A DNA stretch of 64,000 nucleotides from Leptothrix cholodnii SP-6 (lineage in GTDB: Bacteria > Pseudomonadota > Gammaproteobacteria > Burkholderiales > Burkholderiaceae_C), in contig NC_010524.1 of NCBI RefSeq assembly GCF_000019785.1, positions 2,108,001 to 2,172,000 on the forward strand, read 5' to 3'. Shown one piece after another: positions 37,124 through 46,356 of this stretch; within the stretch, counting starts at the first letter, position 1; each line of letters starts with the position of its first letter. A program made the translations under genes and the position numbers. The notes under the pieces were generated by a model. The model made no database searches. It saw nothing but the letters and a program-made list of their open reading frames with translations, and was not told where the DNA came from.

Positions 37124-38275
37124 ATGACTTCCGCCTCCCCCACCCCGTCCTCGGCCATGCCGGGCGATGCCGCCACCGGCACCCTGAGCTACGAACAAGC
37201 CGGCGTCAACTACGACCTGATCGACCCGCTCAAGGTCACGGCCCAGCGCGCCGCGGCCTCCACCGCCAGCCAGCTGGCGCACCACGGTTTCACCGAAGTG
37301 GCCGCCTCGCGCGGCGAATCGGCCTATGTGGTCGACGTCGGGCCGTTCTACCTCGCCTCGATCGTCGAGTGCCTGGGCACCAAGACGCTCGTCGCCGACG
37401 AGATGGCGCGCCTGACCGGCAAGAGCTGGTACGACGCCATCGCGCAAGACACCATCGCGATGGCCATCAACGACCTGATCACGGTCGGCGCCACGCCGCT
37501 GGTGGTGCAGGCCTACTGGGCCGCCGGCGGCTCCGACTGGTTCGGCGACGACCAGCGCTCGCAGGCGCTGGTGGCCGGCTGGAAGCGCGCCTGCGAGGTC
37601 TGCCAGGTCGCCTGGGGCGGCGGCGAAACCCCGGCGCTGGCCGGCATCGTCGAAGAAGGCCGCATCGACCTGGCGGCCTCGTGCACCGGCCTGATCAACC
37701 CGAAGGAGCGCCTGTCGGTGGGCGACAAGCTCGCCGCCGGCGACGCCATCGTGCTGCTGGCGTCGAGCGGCATCCACGCCAACGGCCTGAGCCTGGCGCG
37801 CAAGCTGGTCGAGCGCCTGCCCGACGGCTACCTGACCGAGATCGCCCCCGGGCTGACGTACGGCGCGGCGCTGCTGGCGCCCACCACGCTCTATTCGCCG
37901 GTCACCGAGGCGCTGTTCAAGGCCGGCATCACGCCGCACTACTGCGCCAACATCACCGGCCACGGCTGGCGCAAGCTGCTGCGCCATCCGGCCGAACTGA
38001 GCTACCGCATCCACACGGTGCCGCCGGTGACGCCGGTGCTGCGCTTCATCCAGCAGCAGGCGCAGCAGGACGACCGCGAGGCCTACAGCACGCTCAACAT
38101 GGGCGCGGGTTTCGCGATCTTCGTGGCCGCCGAAGACGCCGAGCGCACGGTCGAGATCGCCCGCGCGCAGGGCATCGCGGCCTGGGTGGCCGGCGAGGTC
38201 GAGGCCGGTGCCAAGCGCCTGCAGATCGAGCCGCTGGACATCGAGTTCGGCAACGACGACCTGCAGCTGCGTTGA
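37124..38275 (+). CDS. purM: Phosphoribosylformylglycinamidine cyclo-ligase (AIR synthase)
   Basis: Fifth step of purine synthesis, ATP-dependent ring closure of FGAM to AIR. The 383-residue protein has an N-terminal lead of about 20 residues, then [20 protein letters not shown]. Motifs are [80 protein letters not shown], and [12 protein letters not shown]. It is somewhat longer than the E. coli protein (345). It is divergent from dnaX, and aat follows after a 43 bp gap. Confidence 0.94.
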   Translation: MTSASPTPSSAMPGDAATGTLSYEQAGVNYDLIDPLKVTAQRAAASTASQLAHHGFTEVAASRGESAYVVDVGPFYLASIVECLGTKTLVADEMARLTGKSWYDAIAQDTIAMAINDLITVGATPLVVQAYWAAGGSDWFGDDQRSQALVAGWKRACEVCQVAWGGGETPALAGIVEEGRIDLAASCTGLINPKERLSVGDKLAAGDAIVLLASSGIHANGLSLARKLVERLPDGYLTEIAPGLTYGAALLAPTTLYSPVTEALFKAGITPHYCANITGHGWRKLLRHPAELSYRIHTVPPVTPVLRFIQQQAQQDDREAYSTLNMGAGFAIFVAAEDAERTVEIARAQGIAAWVAGEVEAGAKRLQIEPLDIEFGNDDLQLR

Positions 38276-38318
38276 ACCCGGCCGCGCCCGTCGCCCCGCA
38301 AGCCGCATCGGCATCGGC

Positions 38319-39089
38319 ATGATCCCCTGGCTGCCCGACGACAGCGACAGCGCGCCCTTCCCGCCCACCCGCCTCGCGCTGGGCCCCGACAGCGAGGCGC
38401 CGGGGCTGCTGTGCGCGGGCGGGCAGCTCAGCGTGGCGCGGCTGCGCATGGCCTACCGGCTGGGCATCTTCCCGTGGTACAGCCAGGGCCAGCCGGTGCT
38501 GTGGTGGAGCACCGACCCGCGCATGGTGCTGCAGGTGGCGCAGTTCAGGCTGCACCGCTCGCTGAAGAAGACGCTGCGGCGCTTTCTCGTCACGCCGGGC
38601 AACGAGGTGCGCATCGACAGCGCCTTCGCCGACGTCATCGACCACTGCAGCCGCACGCCGCGCGAAGGCCAGGACGGCACCTGGATCGTGCCCGAGGTCA
38701 AGGCCGCCTACGTGGCGCTGCACCGCGCCGGATCGGCCCATTCCTTCGAGACCTGGGTCGACGGCGAACTGGTCGGCGGCCTCTACGGCGTCAACATCGG
38801 ACGCATGTTCTACGGCGAGTCGATGTTCGCGCGCCGCACCGATGCGTCGAAGATCGCCCTGGCGGCGCTGGTGGCGTTCTGCCTGGCGCACGAGATCGCC
38901 TGGATCGACTGCCAGATGGAAACCGAACACCTGGCATCGCTGGGTGCGCAGCCGGTTCCGAGGGCGCAGTTCGAGGCCCATCTGCGCCGGGTGGTCGATC
39001 TGCCCGCCCCGAAGGATTGGTTTTATGATCCTTCGTCGTGGGCCCGGCTGGGAGACCGGGGCCCAGGTCAGCCGAGTCCATCTGCGTGA
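38319..39089 (+). CDS. aat: Leucyl/phenylalanyl-tRNA-protein transferase
   Basis: Adds Leu or Phe from charged tRNA to N-terminal Lys/Arg of proteins, targeting them to ClpAP (N-degron pathway). The 256-residue protein starts [20 protein letters not shown] and shows the family signature [48 protein letters not shown] and FYGESMF. The frame is open upstream into the purM 3' region, but family similarity starts at ATG 38319. Its stop codon overlaps the bpt GTG start, so the two aminoacyl transferases are coupled. Confidence 0.96.
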   Translation: MIPWLPDDSDSAPFPPTRLALGPDSEAPGLLCAGGQLSVARLRMAYRLGIFPWYSQGQPVLWWSTDPRMVLQVAQFRLHRSLKKTLRRFLVTPGNEVRIDSAFADVIDHCSRTPREGQDGTWIVPEVKAAYVALHRAGSAHSFETWVDGELVGGLYGVNIGRMFYGESMFARRTDASKIALAALVAFCLAHEIAWIDCQMETEHLASLGAQPVPRAQFEAHLRRVVDLPAPKDWFYDPSSWARLGDRGPGQPSPSA

Positions 39090-39829
39090 CGCACCCGAAG
39101 GAACTACCGCTCGCCCAGTTGCAGTTCTATGCAACCGCGCCCTACCCCTGCAGCTACCTGGCCGACCGCATGGCGCGCTCGCAGGTGGCCACGCCGTCGC
39201 ACCTGATCAACGCCGAGACCTACTCCGGCCTGGTCGCCGCCGGTTTCCGGCGCAGCGGCATGTTCACCTATCGCCCGTATTGCGACGGCTGCCAGTGCTG
39301 CGTGCCGCTGCGCGTGCCGGTGAACGACTTCGCGCCCAGCCGCAGCCAGCGCCGGGCCTGGAAACAGCACCAGGGCCTGCAGGCGCGCGTGATGCGCCTG
39401 TGCTTCGTGCCCGAGCACTACGCGCTCTACCTGCGCTACCAGAACCGGCGCCACGCCGGGGGCGGCATGGACGAGGACTCGGTCGATCAGTACACCCAGT
39501 TCCTGCTGCAGAGCCGCGTCAACTCGCGGCTGGTCGAGTTTCGCGAGCCCGGCATCGGCGACCAGCCTGGCGCGCTGCGCATCGTCTCGATCCTCGACGT
39601 GCTCAACGACGGGCTGTCGGCGGTCTACACCTTCTACGAGCCCGACCCGGCCTGCAGCTACGGCACCTACAACGTCATGTGGCAGATCGCCCAGGCGCGT
39701 GAGCTGGGCCTGCCGTATCTGTACCTCGGCTACTGGATCGAGGCCAGCGCCAAGATGGCCTACAAGTCGCTCTTCCAGCCGCACGAGATGCTGCTGGGCG
39801 GCACCTGGCAGCGCCAGCCGGCGCGGTGA
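39086..39829 (+). CDS. bpt: Aspartate/glutamate leucyltransferase (arginyltransferase-like)
   Basis: Transfers Leu to N-terminal Asp/Glu of proteins, extending the bacterial N-degron pathway. The 247-residue protein has the N-terminal Cys cluster and hallmark [40 protein letters not shown], then [19 protein letters not shown] and the GNAT-like C-terminal [20 protein letters not shown]. Start chosen as GTG 39086, which overlaps the aat stop in GTGA and matches the family N-terminus ([20 protein letters not shown]); an ATG 16 codons upstream lies inside aat. aat-bpt pairing is typical of betaproteobacteria. Confidence 0.93.
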   Translation: MTHPKELPLAQLQFYATAPYPCSYLADRMARSQVATPSHLINAETYSGLVAAGFRRSGMFTYRPYCDGCQCCVPLRVPVNDFAPSRSQRRAWKQHQGLQARVMRLCFVPEHYALYLRYQNRRHAGGGMDEDSVDQYTQFLLQSRVNSRLVEFREPGIGDQPGALRIVSILDVLNDGLSAVYTFYEPDPACSYGTYNVMWQIAQARELGLPYLYLGYWIEASAKMAYKSLFQPHEMLLGGTWQRQPAR

Positions 39830-39863
39830 AGATCAAGATCCGCAGCCGACCTGCAACCCGTCT

Positions 39864-40247
39864 TCAGCCACGCACGAACAGGGTCTTCAGCGGCTCGTCG
39901 CCCACCTGGCGGCTGCAGTGGCCGTGCAGGGCCGGGTCGAACACCGCGCCGGCGGGCAACACGTCGGCCGAATAGAAGTGATCGCCAGGCCGGAAGACGC
40001 GCTTGCTGCCGTCCTGCAGGCCGATCTCCATCACGCCACCGATGATGAACACCCACTGCGGCTCGCCGGTGCAATGGAAATCGCTGCGAAAACCGACCGG
40101 GCTCTCGCGCAGCTGATAGCCGCCGCTCGGCAGCAAGGGCGACAGGCGCGATTGCGGCTTGCCTTCGCTCAGCGCGAGGCTCGATTCGGCCCAATGGGCG
40201 CGGCCGTCGGCGCCGGTGACGAGGCTGATCTTGGTGAAAACGCTCAT
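39864..40247 (-). CDS. Cupin-fold protein
   Basis: A 127-residue single-domain cupin. A beta-barrel is suggested by DFHCTGEPQWVFIIGGVMEI (motif 1-like, with the His) and the PGDHFYSADVLPAGAVFDPA segment (motif 2-like, with the His). The metal ligands are less regular than in the consensus cupin, so an enzyme activity is not assured. It starts MSVFTKISLVTGADGRAHWA. It lies alone between convergent bpt and the divergent SDR gene. No specific function can be given. Confidence 0.75.
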   Translation of the reverse strand: MSVFTKISLVTGADGRAHWAESSLALSEGKPQSRLSPLLPSGGYQLRESPVGFRSDFHCTGEPQWVFIIGGVMEIGLQDGSKRVFRPGDHFYSADVLPAGAVFDPALHGHCSRQVGDEPLKTLFVRG

Positions 40248-40375
40248 GGGTGCTCCAGTCGATGCGTGAGGTGGGTGGAATCGTCAGCCCGGCATCGTAG
40301 TGGCCCGCAGCCGCCCTGCAGCCGGGGCTGCACGACGACACAATCGCGGCTTCTTTGAACGGCTGAGGAGACCCC

Positions 40376-41137
40376 ATGAAACCCATCGCCCTTGTGACCG
40401 GAGCCGGCAGCGGCATCGGCCGCGCCTGTGCCCACGCCCTGCTGGCCGACGGCTGGAACGTCGCCTTCGTGGGCCGCCGCGCCGAGACGCTGCAGGCCGC
40501 CATCGACGCCGCGCCCGACGTGAGCGGCGACATCGCGACGCGCACCCTGGCGCTGCCCGCCGACGTGTCCGACGCCGCCTCGGTGGCGGCCGCCTTCGAG
40601 GCCGTGCAGGCCCATTGGGGCCGGCTCGACCTGCTGTTCAACAACGCCGGCATCTCGCTGCCTTCGACGATGCCCGACGAGATCGGCATCGAAGACTGGC
40701 GGCGTGTCGTCGACACCAACCTCAACGGCGCCTACTACTGCCTGGCGCAGGCCTTCAGGCTGATGCGCGCGCAGAGCCCGCAGGGCGGCCGGATCATCAA
40801 CAACGGCTCGATCTCGGCCCACGTGCCGCGGCCGGGCTCGATCGCCTACACCGCCACCAAGCACGCCGTCAGCGGCCTGACCAAGGCGGCGGCGCTCGAC
40901 GGCCGGCGCCACAACATCGCGGTCGGCCAGATCGACATCGGCAACGTCGCCAGCGACATGACCGAGCGCATGGCCAAAGGCGTGCCCCAGGCCGACGGCA
41001 GCATCAAGGCCGAAGCACGCATGGACATGGCCGCGGTGGCCGACACCTTCATGGCGATGGCGCGCCTGCCGTTGTCGGCCAACGTGCTGACCATGACGGT
41101 GATGGCCACGCAGATGCCCTACGTCGGACGCGGCTGA
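40376..41137 (+). CDS. SDR family oxidoreductase
   Basis: A 253-residue short-chain dehydrogenase/reductase. It has the cofactor motif LVTGAGSGIGRACAHALLAD, DLLFNNAGISLPSTMPDEIG (NNAG), the catalytic Ser in IINNGSISAHVPRPGSIAYT and YxxxK in YTATKHAVSGLTKAAALDGR. The Arg in AFVGRRAETL after the second strand suggests NADP(H) preference. The usual PG motif after the active site is replaced (GQIDIGNVASDMTERMAKG), as in a subgroup of alcohol dehydrogenase-like SDRs. Substrate unknown. It is preceded by a GAGGAGACC ribosome site. Confidence 0.88.
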   Translation: MKPIALVTGAGSGIGRACAHALLADGWNVAFVGRRAETLQAAIDAAPDVSGDIATRTLALPADVSDAASVAAAFEAVQAHWGRLDLLFNNAGISLPSTMPDEIGIEDWRRVVDTNLNGAYYCLAQAFRLMRAQSPQGGRIINNGSISAHVPRPGSIAYTATKHAVSGLTKAAALDGRRHNIAVGQIDIGNVASDMTERMAKGVPQADGSIKAEARMDMAAVADTFMAMARLPLSANVLTMTVMATQMPYVGRG

Positions 41138-41164
41138 GGCCACGTCCGACGCACCTGACGGCGA

Positions 41165-42349
41165 TCAGAAGAACATGATGCCGCCCAGCGAAATGGTGCG
41201 AACCTTTTCGACTGCCGCGGCGTTGGTCTGCTTCTCCTGGTTGAGCTCGCCGACCAGCGTGATGTACTTGTTGAGCGAGTGGTAGGCACCGAAGGTGACG
41301 GCCTTGCGGTCGTTCTTCGGTGCGCCGAACACGCCCGCCGTGGCGCCACCTTCGTCGGTGTTCTTGCCGTAGTTCACGCCGAGCTTGGTGTCGCCGATCT
41401 TGTAGGTGACCTGCGCCAGGAAGCCCTGCGAATCGGTCTTGTTGCCCGCGGCATCACCGCCGCCGAGGAACTGCGCGCCGATCGTCGACAGGCCCAGGCC
41501 CTTGCCCTTGAAGGCGTAGAGCACGCCTTCGAAGCCGGCCACGCCGGCCTTGGCGCCCAGCTCGTAGCCCGACGCGGCGTGCGGCACGGTGGCGCAGGTG
41601 CCCGAGCAGCTCGTGTCCTGGCTCACCAGGCCGGCCCAGACCTTGCCCGGCGCGGCGCCGGCGAAGTCGAAGCTGGCCATCGCCTGCACGCCCGGGGTCT
41701 TGGTTTCATTGCCCGCATAGGCGCTGGGCTGGAAGATGCCGGCCGAAGCCTGCAAGCCACCGAGCTTGGGCGACGAATAGCTGATCTGCGGCTGGAAGCC
41801 GGTGTACATGTAGCCGTGACCGATCATGCCGAACGTGGTGTTGAACGGCGTGCCGGCATTGGAGGTGCCACCCACGCCCAGCAGCGTCATGTCCGACAGC
41901 ACGATGTTCTGGCCGAACAGGCCGATGTCGCGACCCAGCTTGATGCGGCCCCAGCTGTCGTTGCCGAACTGGAAGTAGACGTTGCGGGTGTCGACCTGCG
42001 AGTAGGCCCCGACGCCGGAGGCGGCGCTCGGCAGGCCGACGATGGTCGAGTTGTTCATGATGCCGGGGGCAAAGCCGAAGTGCGCCTTGACGTCCTGGTC
42101 ACCGGCCTTCGCGGTGGCGACGAAGTTGATCCAGCCCGGCAGCAGGCCGTTGGAGATCGCGCTGTTGCTGGTCTTGGTCTCGGCCCCGCCGGTGGGCGTG
42201 GTCTTGACCTCGCGGTTGACGTAGAAACCGTTGACCGTGCCGTTGATGTCGAGGGTCACGTCGCCCTGGGTGAAGCTGACGGCATGGCTGGCGCCGGCGG
42301 CTGCGAGCAGGCAGAGGGCGGCTGCGTGGGCGATGGGTGTGGTTTTCAA
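41165..42349 (-). CDS. Gram-negative porin (Burkholderiales type)
   Basis: Outer-membrane trimeric beta-barrel porin, 394 residues. The signal peptide MKTTPIAHAAALCLLAAAGA ends at SHA, then alternating beta strands follow (VTLDINGTVNGFYVNREVKT, NVYFQFGNDSWGRIKLGRD, a Porin_4-type eyelet region). The final strand ends TISLGGIMFF with the C-terminal Phe needed for barrel assembly. The start is a TTG at 42349 with AGGAGA upstream; the next in-frame ATG lies 25 codons further upstream and would prevent a proper signal peptide. Charge selectivity is not evident. Confidence 0.88.
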   Translation of the reverse strand: MKTTPIAHAAALCLLAAAGASHAVSFTQGDVTLDINGTVNGFYVNREVKTTPTGGAETKTSNSAISNGLLPGWINFVATAKAGDQDVKAHFGFAPGIMNNSTIVGLPSAASGVGAYSQVDTRNVYFQFGNDSWGRIKLGRDIGLFGQNIVLSDMTLLGVGGTSNAGTPFNTTFGMIGHGYMYTGFQPQISYSSPKLGGLQASAGIFQPSAYAGNETKTPGVQAMASFDFAGAAPGKVWAGLVSQDTSCSGTCATVPHAASGYELGAKAGVAGFEGVLYAFKGKGLGLSTIGAQFLGGGDAAGNKTDSQGFLAQVTYKIGDTKLGVNYGKNTDEGGATAGVFGAPKNDRKAVTFGAYHSLNKYITLVGELNQEKQTNAAAVEKVRTISLGGIMFF

Positions 42350-42675
42350 GGGGAGTCTCCTCGTGGTGATTCGGTTCAGCGCCTGCTGTTGCAGGTGAAC
42401 CACCCAAGGCCAAATCCATGCCACCAGGCAAACCGGCCGGACGGGCCGATTTCCAGGTGTTTACCCTGTTGCTGCGATCGATGTTGTCTCTGACGGCACA
42501 ACGTCGTCCGCCATGACGCGAGGCGATTCGTCGCACGGCTCGGCTGTCCATCCGGGTCTGCACCAGCACCGGATCCTGGTTACAACGCCGGCACAGGATC
42601 GCCGACCCGAATCAGCAGGGAAACGCGTGCGCAGGTAGGTGTAACCAACTAGAAACCACCGAGGGCCCTCGATCG
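42350..42675. other. Upstream region of the porin gene
   Basis: About 330 bp with no gene I can support. It should hold the porin promoter and 5' leader. Only the AGGAGA ribosome site next to the TTG start is clear; no confident -35/-10 pair or small-RNA-like structure was picked out. Confidence 0.5.
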
Positions 42676-42699
42676 AAAAAAAGGACCCGAAGGTCCTTT
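42676..42699 (-). terminator. Rho-independent terminator of the CoA-transferase operon
   Basis: On the minus strand, AAAGGACC-TTCG-GGTCCTTT forms an 8 bp stem with a stable TTCG tetraloop, followed by a run of seven T. It lies about 45 bp past the subunit B stop codon. This is the best-formed terminator in the window. Confidence 0.85.
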
Positions 42700-42742
42700 C
42701 CTGATTCACGCGAACCTGCCCCGGCTCGGCGCCGGGGTTGCA

Positions 42743-43381
42743 TCAATGCAATGCCACGCCGGTCGCCGCCTGGATCTGGTCGCGGGTGACGCCCGGCGCC
42801 AGCTCCACCAGCTCGAGCCCGTTGTGCGTCACGTCGAGCACGCCCAGGTCGGTGATGATGCGGTTGACCACACCCACGCCGGTCAGCGGCAGGGTGCAGT
42901 TGGCGATGATCTTCAGGTCGGTGCTGCCGTCCTTCTTGGTCGCCACGTGCTCCATCAGCACCACCACGCGGCCGACGCCGGCCACCAGGTCCATCGCGCC
43001 GCCCATGCCCTTGACCATCTTGCCGGGGATCATCCAGTTGGCCAGATCGCCCTGCTCGCTGACCTGCATCGCGCCCAGGATCGCCAGGTTGATCTTGCCG
43101 CCGCGGATCATGCCGAAGCTGTCGGCGCTGCTGAAGAAGGCCGAGCCGGGCAGCGTGGTGACGGTCTGCTTGCCGGCGTTGATCAGGTCGGCGTCGACCT
43201 GGTCCTCGGTCGGGAACGGGCCGATGCCGAGCAGGCCGTTCTCGCTCTGCAGCCACACCTCCATGCCTTCGGGCACGTGGTTGGCCACCAGCGTCGGCAA
43301 GCCGATGCCGAGGTTCACATAGAAGCCGTCGCGCAGTTCTTTTGCAGCGCGCGCAGCCATTTCATCGCGGGTCCATGCCAT
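42743..43381 (-). CDS. scoB: 3-oxoacid CoA-transferase subunit B
   Basis: Small subunit of a heterodimeric CoA-transferase (succinyl-CoA:3-ketoacid or 3-oxoadipate type). The catalytic Glu is in [19 protein letters not shown], preceded by [38 protein letters not shown] and [18 protein letters not shown] are the other family blocks. At 212 residues it is family length. It follows subunit A by 34 bp, and a strong terminator closes the operon. Which 3-oxoacid is used cannot be decided from sequence alone. Confidence 0.92.
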   Translation of the reverse strand: MAWTRDEMAARAAKELRDGFYVNLGIGLPTLVANHVPEGMEVWLQSENGLLGIGPFPTEDQVDADLINAGKQTVTTLPGSAFFSSADSFGMIRGGKINLAILGAMQVSEQGDLANWMIPGKMVKGMGGAMDLVAGVGRVVVLMEHVATKKDGSTDLKIIANCTLPLTGVGVVNRIITDLGVLDVTHNGLELVELAPGVTRDQIQAATGVALH

Positions 43382-43415
43382 GTCTAGCTCCTGATTTCGT
43401 GTGTGCGGGCCGCGT

Positions 43416-44117
43416 TCAGGCGGTCTTGCGGACGGTGCGCTGCTCGATGCGCTTTTCCGGCGTCGCGTTCAGCACGATGCGGTGCACGAAGATGCCCGGC
43501 AGGTGGACCTGATCGGGGTCGAGCTCGCCGGTCTCGACGATCTTCTCGACCTCGACCACGGTGATCTTGCCGGCCATCGCCACGTTGGGGTTGAAGTTGC
43601 GCGCGGTCTTGTTGAAGACCAGGTTGCCGCTCTTGTCGGCGATGTACGCCTTGACCAGCGACACCTCGGGCGTCAGCGACCGCTCCATCACGTACTTGTG
43701 GCCGTCGAACTCGCGGATCTCCTTGCCTTCGGCCACCAGCGTGCCCACGCCGGTCTTGGTGAAGAAGGCCGGGATGCCGGCGCCGCCGGCGCGCAGCTTC
43801 TCGGCCAGCGTGCCTTGCGGCGTGAAGTCGAGTTCGAGTTCGCCGCTGAGGTACTGGCGCTCGAACTCCTTGTTCTCGCCGACGTAGCTCGAGATCATCT
43901 TCCTGATCTGGCGCGTGGCGAGCAGCTTGCCGAGGCCGAAGCCGTCGACACCGGCGTTGTTCGAGATCACCGTCAGGTTCTTGACCGCGCTGGCCTGCAG
44001 CGCGTCGATCAGGGCCTCGGGGATGCCACAGAGGCCGAAGCCGCCCACGGCCATCAGCTGGCCGTCGCGGACGATGCCGTCGAGCGCAGCGGCAGCGCTC
44101 GGGTAAACCTTGTTCAT
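43416..44117 (-). CDS. scoA: 3-oxoacid CoA-transferase subunit A
   Basis: Large-interface subunit of the CoA-transferase, 233 residues. It has the CoA-binding [40 protein letters not shown], then [20 protein letters not shown] and [20 protein letters not shown], all standard. Downstream is subunit B. Upstream, a 122 bp divergent gap with three TACGTA palindromes separates it from a PAS-LuxR regulator gene, so that regulator likely controls this operon. A role in ketone-body or acetoacetate use is inferred. Confidence 0.92.
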   Translation of the reverse strand: MNKVYPSAAAALDGIVRDGQLMAVGGFGLCGIPEALIDALQASAVKNLTVISNNAGVDGFGLGKLLATRQIRKMISSYVGENKEFERQYLSGELELDFTPQGTLAEKLRAGGAGIPAFFTKTGVGTLVAEGKEIREFDGHKYVMERSLTPEVSLVKAYIADKSGNLVFNKTARNFNPNVAMAGKITVVEVEKIVETGELDPDQVHLPGIFVHRIVLNATPEKRIEQRTVRKTA

Positions 44118-44158
44118 GCGTGAGTCTCCACAGGGTTCTGGAACGGCGCTCAGCGTAC

Positions 44159-44187
44159 TACGTAAGGCATTACGTACACGATACGTA
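44159..44187. promoter_or_regulatory. Triple TACGTA operator between scoA and the PAS-LuxR regulator
   Basis: Perfect TACGTA palindromes occur at 44159-44164, 44171-44176 and 44182-44187. The spacing is 12 and 11 bp, so they lie on one face of the helix. They sit midway in the divergent promoter region, as expected for sites of a dimeric LuxR-type regulator such as the adjacent one. Confidence 0.65.
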
Positions 44188-44239
44188 GAATTGACTCAGG
44201 GTTTGCCCGGGATGGCCCGGCCCCTGCCTGGAAATCCGC

Positions 44240-44797
44240 ATGACCGACCTCGACTACCGCACCGCCTTCGACCTGGCGCCGATCGGCATGGTGCTGTCAC
44301 GCAACCGGCTGATGGTCGACTGCAACCAGCAGCTGCTGGCGATGTTCGGCGCCCAGCGCGACCAGCTGATCGGCCAGAGCTTCGAGGTGCTGTACCCGAG
44401 CACGGCCGAGTTCGAGCGCACCGGCGCACGCATCGTCGCCAGCCTCGGGCGTGACGGGCGCTACGCCGACGAGCGGGTGATGCGCCGACTGAGCGCGCCT
44501 GCGGGCAGCGAGCTGTTCTGGTGCCACGTGTCGGGCCGTGCGCTCGACCCGGCGCAGCCGCACGCGGCGGGCATCTGGACCTTCGAGGACCTGTCGGCGG
44601 TGCGTCAGCTGAAAGCCGACCTGACGCCGCGTGAACGCGAGATCGCCGCGCTGCTGATCGAGGGCCTGACCAGCAAGCTGATCGGCAAGCGCCTGGTGAT
44701 CAGCCCGCGCACGGTCGACGTCTATCGCGCCCGGCTGATGCGCAAGTACGAGGCCGCGACCACGCCCGAGCTGGTGCACAAGCTGCTGAGCGCCTGA
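44240..44797 (+). CDS. PAS domain LuxR-family transcriptional regulator
   Basis: A 185-residue one-component regulator. Residues 1 to about 115 form a PAS domain (FDLAPIGMVLSRNRLMVDCN, GQSFEVLYPSTAEFERTGAR, ELFWCHVSGRALDP). The C-terminal LuxR/GerE helix-turn-helix begins LTPREREIAALLIEGLTSKL and continues with SPRTVDVYRARLMRKY. There is no receiver domain or membrane segment, so it presumably senses a small cytoplasmic ligand. It is divergent from the CoA-transferase operon, which is its likely target along with itself. Confidence 0.88.
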   Translation: MTDLDYRTAFDLAPIGMVLSRNRLMVDCNQQLLAMFGAQRDQLIGQSFEVLYPSTAEFERTGARIVASLGRDGRYADERVMRRLSAPAGSELFWCHVSGRALDPAQPHAAGIWTFEDLSAVRQLKADLTPREREIAALLIEGLTSKLIGKRLVISPRTVDVYRARLMRKYEAATTPELVHKLLSA

Positions 44798-44817
44798 GCC
44801 CGGCCGCGCGGGCGAAC

Positions 44818-45786
44818 TCAGCGCCGCCGCACCCGTTCGGCGGCGATCTGGCCGTCGGGCAGCACCACGCCGCGCAACTCGACGCCGTCGCCGGGGTACG
44901 GCATCTTGTCGCGCCGGCCACCGGACGGGATCACCAGCCCGTCGAGCGTGCCATCGGCCGACAACACGCCACGCAGGCGGATGCGCGCGCCGGCCGGCAC
45001 GGGCGCCGGCTGGCCGCTGCCGTTGCGGGCACCGGCGGCGATCCAGTCGCTGATCAGCGTGATGTCGGCATCGCCCAGGTACGGCGGGCCGTCGAAGGGC
45101 ATGCGCGGGCGCGCGTGGCCGCGGATGCGCCGCACCACCTCGCTGGCCAGCGGCTGGCCGGGCACGATGCGCACACGATCGCCAGCGGACAGCGCGCCCT
45201 CGTAGCTGTTGAGCAGATAGCCCTCGGGCGCCGGCCCCATCAGCCCCTGCGGGCTGTGGCACTTGGCGCAGCGGGTGGCGAAGATCGGCGCCACATGGGC
45301 CCAGGTGGGTGCCTCGCCGGCCTTCGGGCGTGGCGCCGCGGCCGGGCTCGGGGCGGGAGCTGACGCACCGGCGCTTGCGGCGCCGCCGGGCGGCATGCCG
45401 CCGGCGATCCAGCGCTCGAACAGCGCCACCTCGGCATCGCTGAGCCACGGCGGGCCGGTCATCGGCATGCGCGGCTGGCTCTGGCCCTTGAGGCGACGGA
45501 TCAGTTCGCTGCCGGCGGCGTCGCCGGCCTTGGCGACCGGCCCGCTGCTGCTGCCCTTGAGCAGGCCGGCCAGGCTGTCGAGCTGCAGCCCACGTGGCGC
45601 CGACGCGCCGGTGTGGCACATCACGCAGCGGCTCTGCAGGATCGGCTGCAGCTCGGCGTAAGTCGGGGCGGGCTGGGCCTGCACGGCAGCGGCAAACGGC
45701 GTCACGGCGATGAACATCAGTGCCAGTCGGGCCTTGGCAACTCGGCGTGCAAATGAGCTCGGAGGGTGTTTGAATCGGTCGCGCAT
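44818..45786 (-). CDS. Periplasmic diheme c-type cytochrome
   Basis: A 322-residue secreted protein: basic N-terminus and hydrophobic segment (KARLALMFIAVTPFAAAVQA), then two heme c attachment motifs, CVMCHTGAS (about residue 52) and CAKCHSPQG (about 170). Each is followed by a PRMPM or PRMPF segment that could provide the Met ligand. An Ala/Pro-rich linker joins the two cytochrome domains. ATG 45786 is chosen from the signal peptide. It is divergent from the iorAB-like pair and is the likely electron acceptor for that oxidase, as such three-gene sets commonly include a cytochrome c. Confidence 0.85.
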   Translation of the reverse strand: MRDRFKHPPSSFARRVAKARLALMFIAVTPFAAAVQAQPAPTYAELQPILQSRCVMCHTGASAPRGLQLDSLAGLLKGSSSGPVAKAGDAAGSELIRRLKGQSQPRMPMTGPPWLSDAEVALFERWIAGGMPPGGAASAGASAPAPSPAAAPRPKAGEAPTWAHVAPIFATRCAKCHSPQGLMGPAPEGYLLNSYEGALSAGDRVRIVPGQPLASEVVRRIRGHARPRMPFDGPPYLGDADITLISDWIAAGARNGSGQPAPVPAGARIRLRGVLSADGTLDGLVIPSGGRRDKMPYPGDGVELRGVVLPDGQIAAERVRRR

Positions 45787-45886
45787 GCAGGCATTGTGTC
45801 GCGACGGAGGTGGTTTCCAAGTCCACCCGAGCCCGTCACCCCCGACCTGAACGCAGCACCTTGAACAACAAACCGCGAGGAGAACC

Positions 45887-46354
45887 ATGATCAAGCTCAC
45901 CGTCAACGGCCAGTCTCGAAGCATCGATGCCGACGCCGACATGCCCCTGCTGTGGGCCGTGCGCGAAAACCTCCAGCTCACCGGCACCAAGTTCGGTTGC
46001 GGCATGGGGCTGTGCGGCGCCTGCACCGTGCACCTGGATGGCAAACCGGTGCGCTCGTGTTCGACACCGCTGTCGGCCGCCGCCGGCAAGAAGGTCACCA
46101 CCATCGAGGCGATGGCCGCCACCCGCACCGGCAAACTGGTGCAGGCCGCCTGGATCCTGCAGGACGTGCCGCAATGCGGCTACTGCCAGTCGGGCCAGAT
46201 CATGAGCGCCTGCGCGCTGCTGGCCGAGAAGAAGTCGCCCAGCGACGCCGAGATCGACACCGCCATGAGCGGCAACCTCTGCCGCTGCGGCACCTACAAC
46301 CAGATCCGCGCGGCCATCAAGGACGCGGCCGGTCAACTGACGAAAGGGGCCTGA
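45887..46354 (+). CDS. iorA: (2Fe-2S)-binding subunit of an isoquinoline 1-oxidoreductase-like enzyme
   Basis: Small iron-sulphur subunit of a xanthine-oxidase-family molybdenum hydroxylase. The 155-residue protein carries the plant-ferredoxin cluster [20 protein letters not shown] plus the second [2Fe-2S] cluster with [20 protein letters not shown] and [16 protein letters not shown]. It starts [20 protein letters not shown] with an AGGAGA ribosome site. The catalytic subunit follows after 2 bp. The true substrate (isoquinoline, an aldehyde or another N-heterocycle) is not predictable. Confidence 0.88.
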   Translation: MIKLTVNGQSRSIDADADMPLLWAVRENLQLTGTKFGCGMGLCGACTVHLDGKPVRSCSTPLSAAAGKKVTTIEAMAATRTGKLVQAAWILQDVPQCGYCQSGQIMSACALLAEKKSPSDAEIDTAMSGNLCRCGTYNQIRAAIKDAAGQLTKGA

Positions 46355-46356
46355 GC

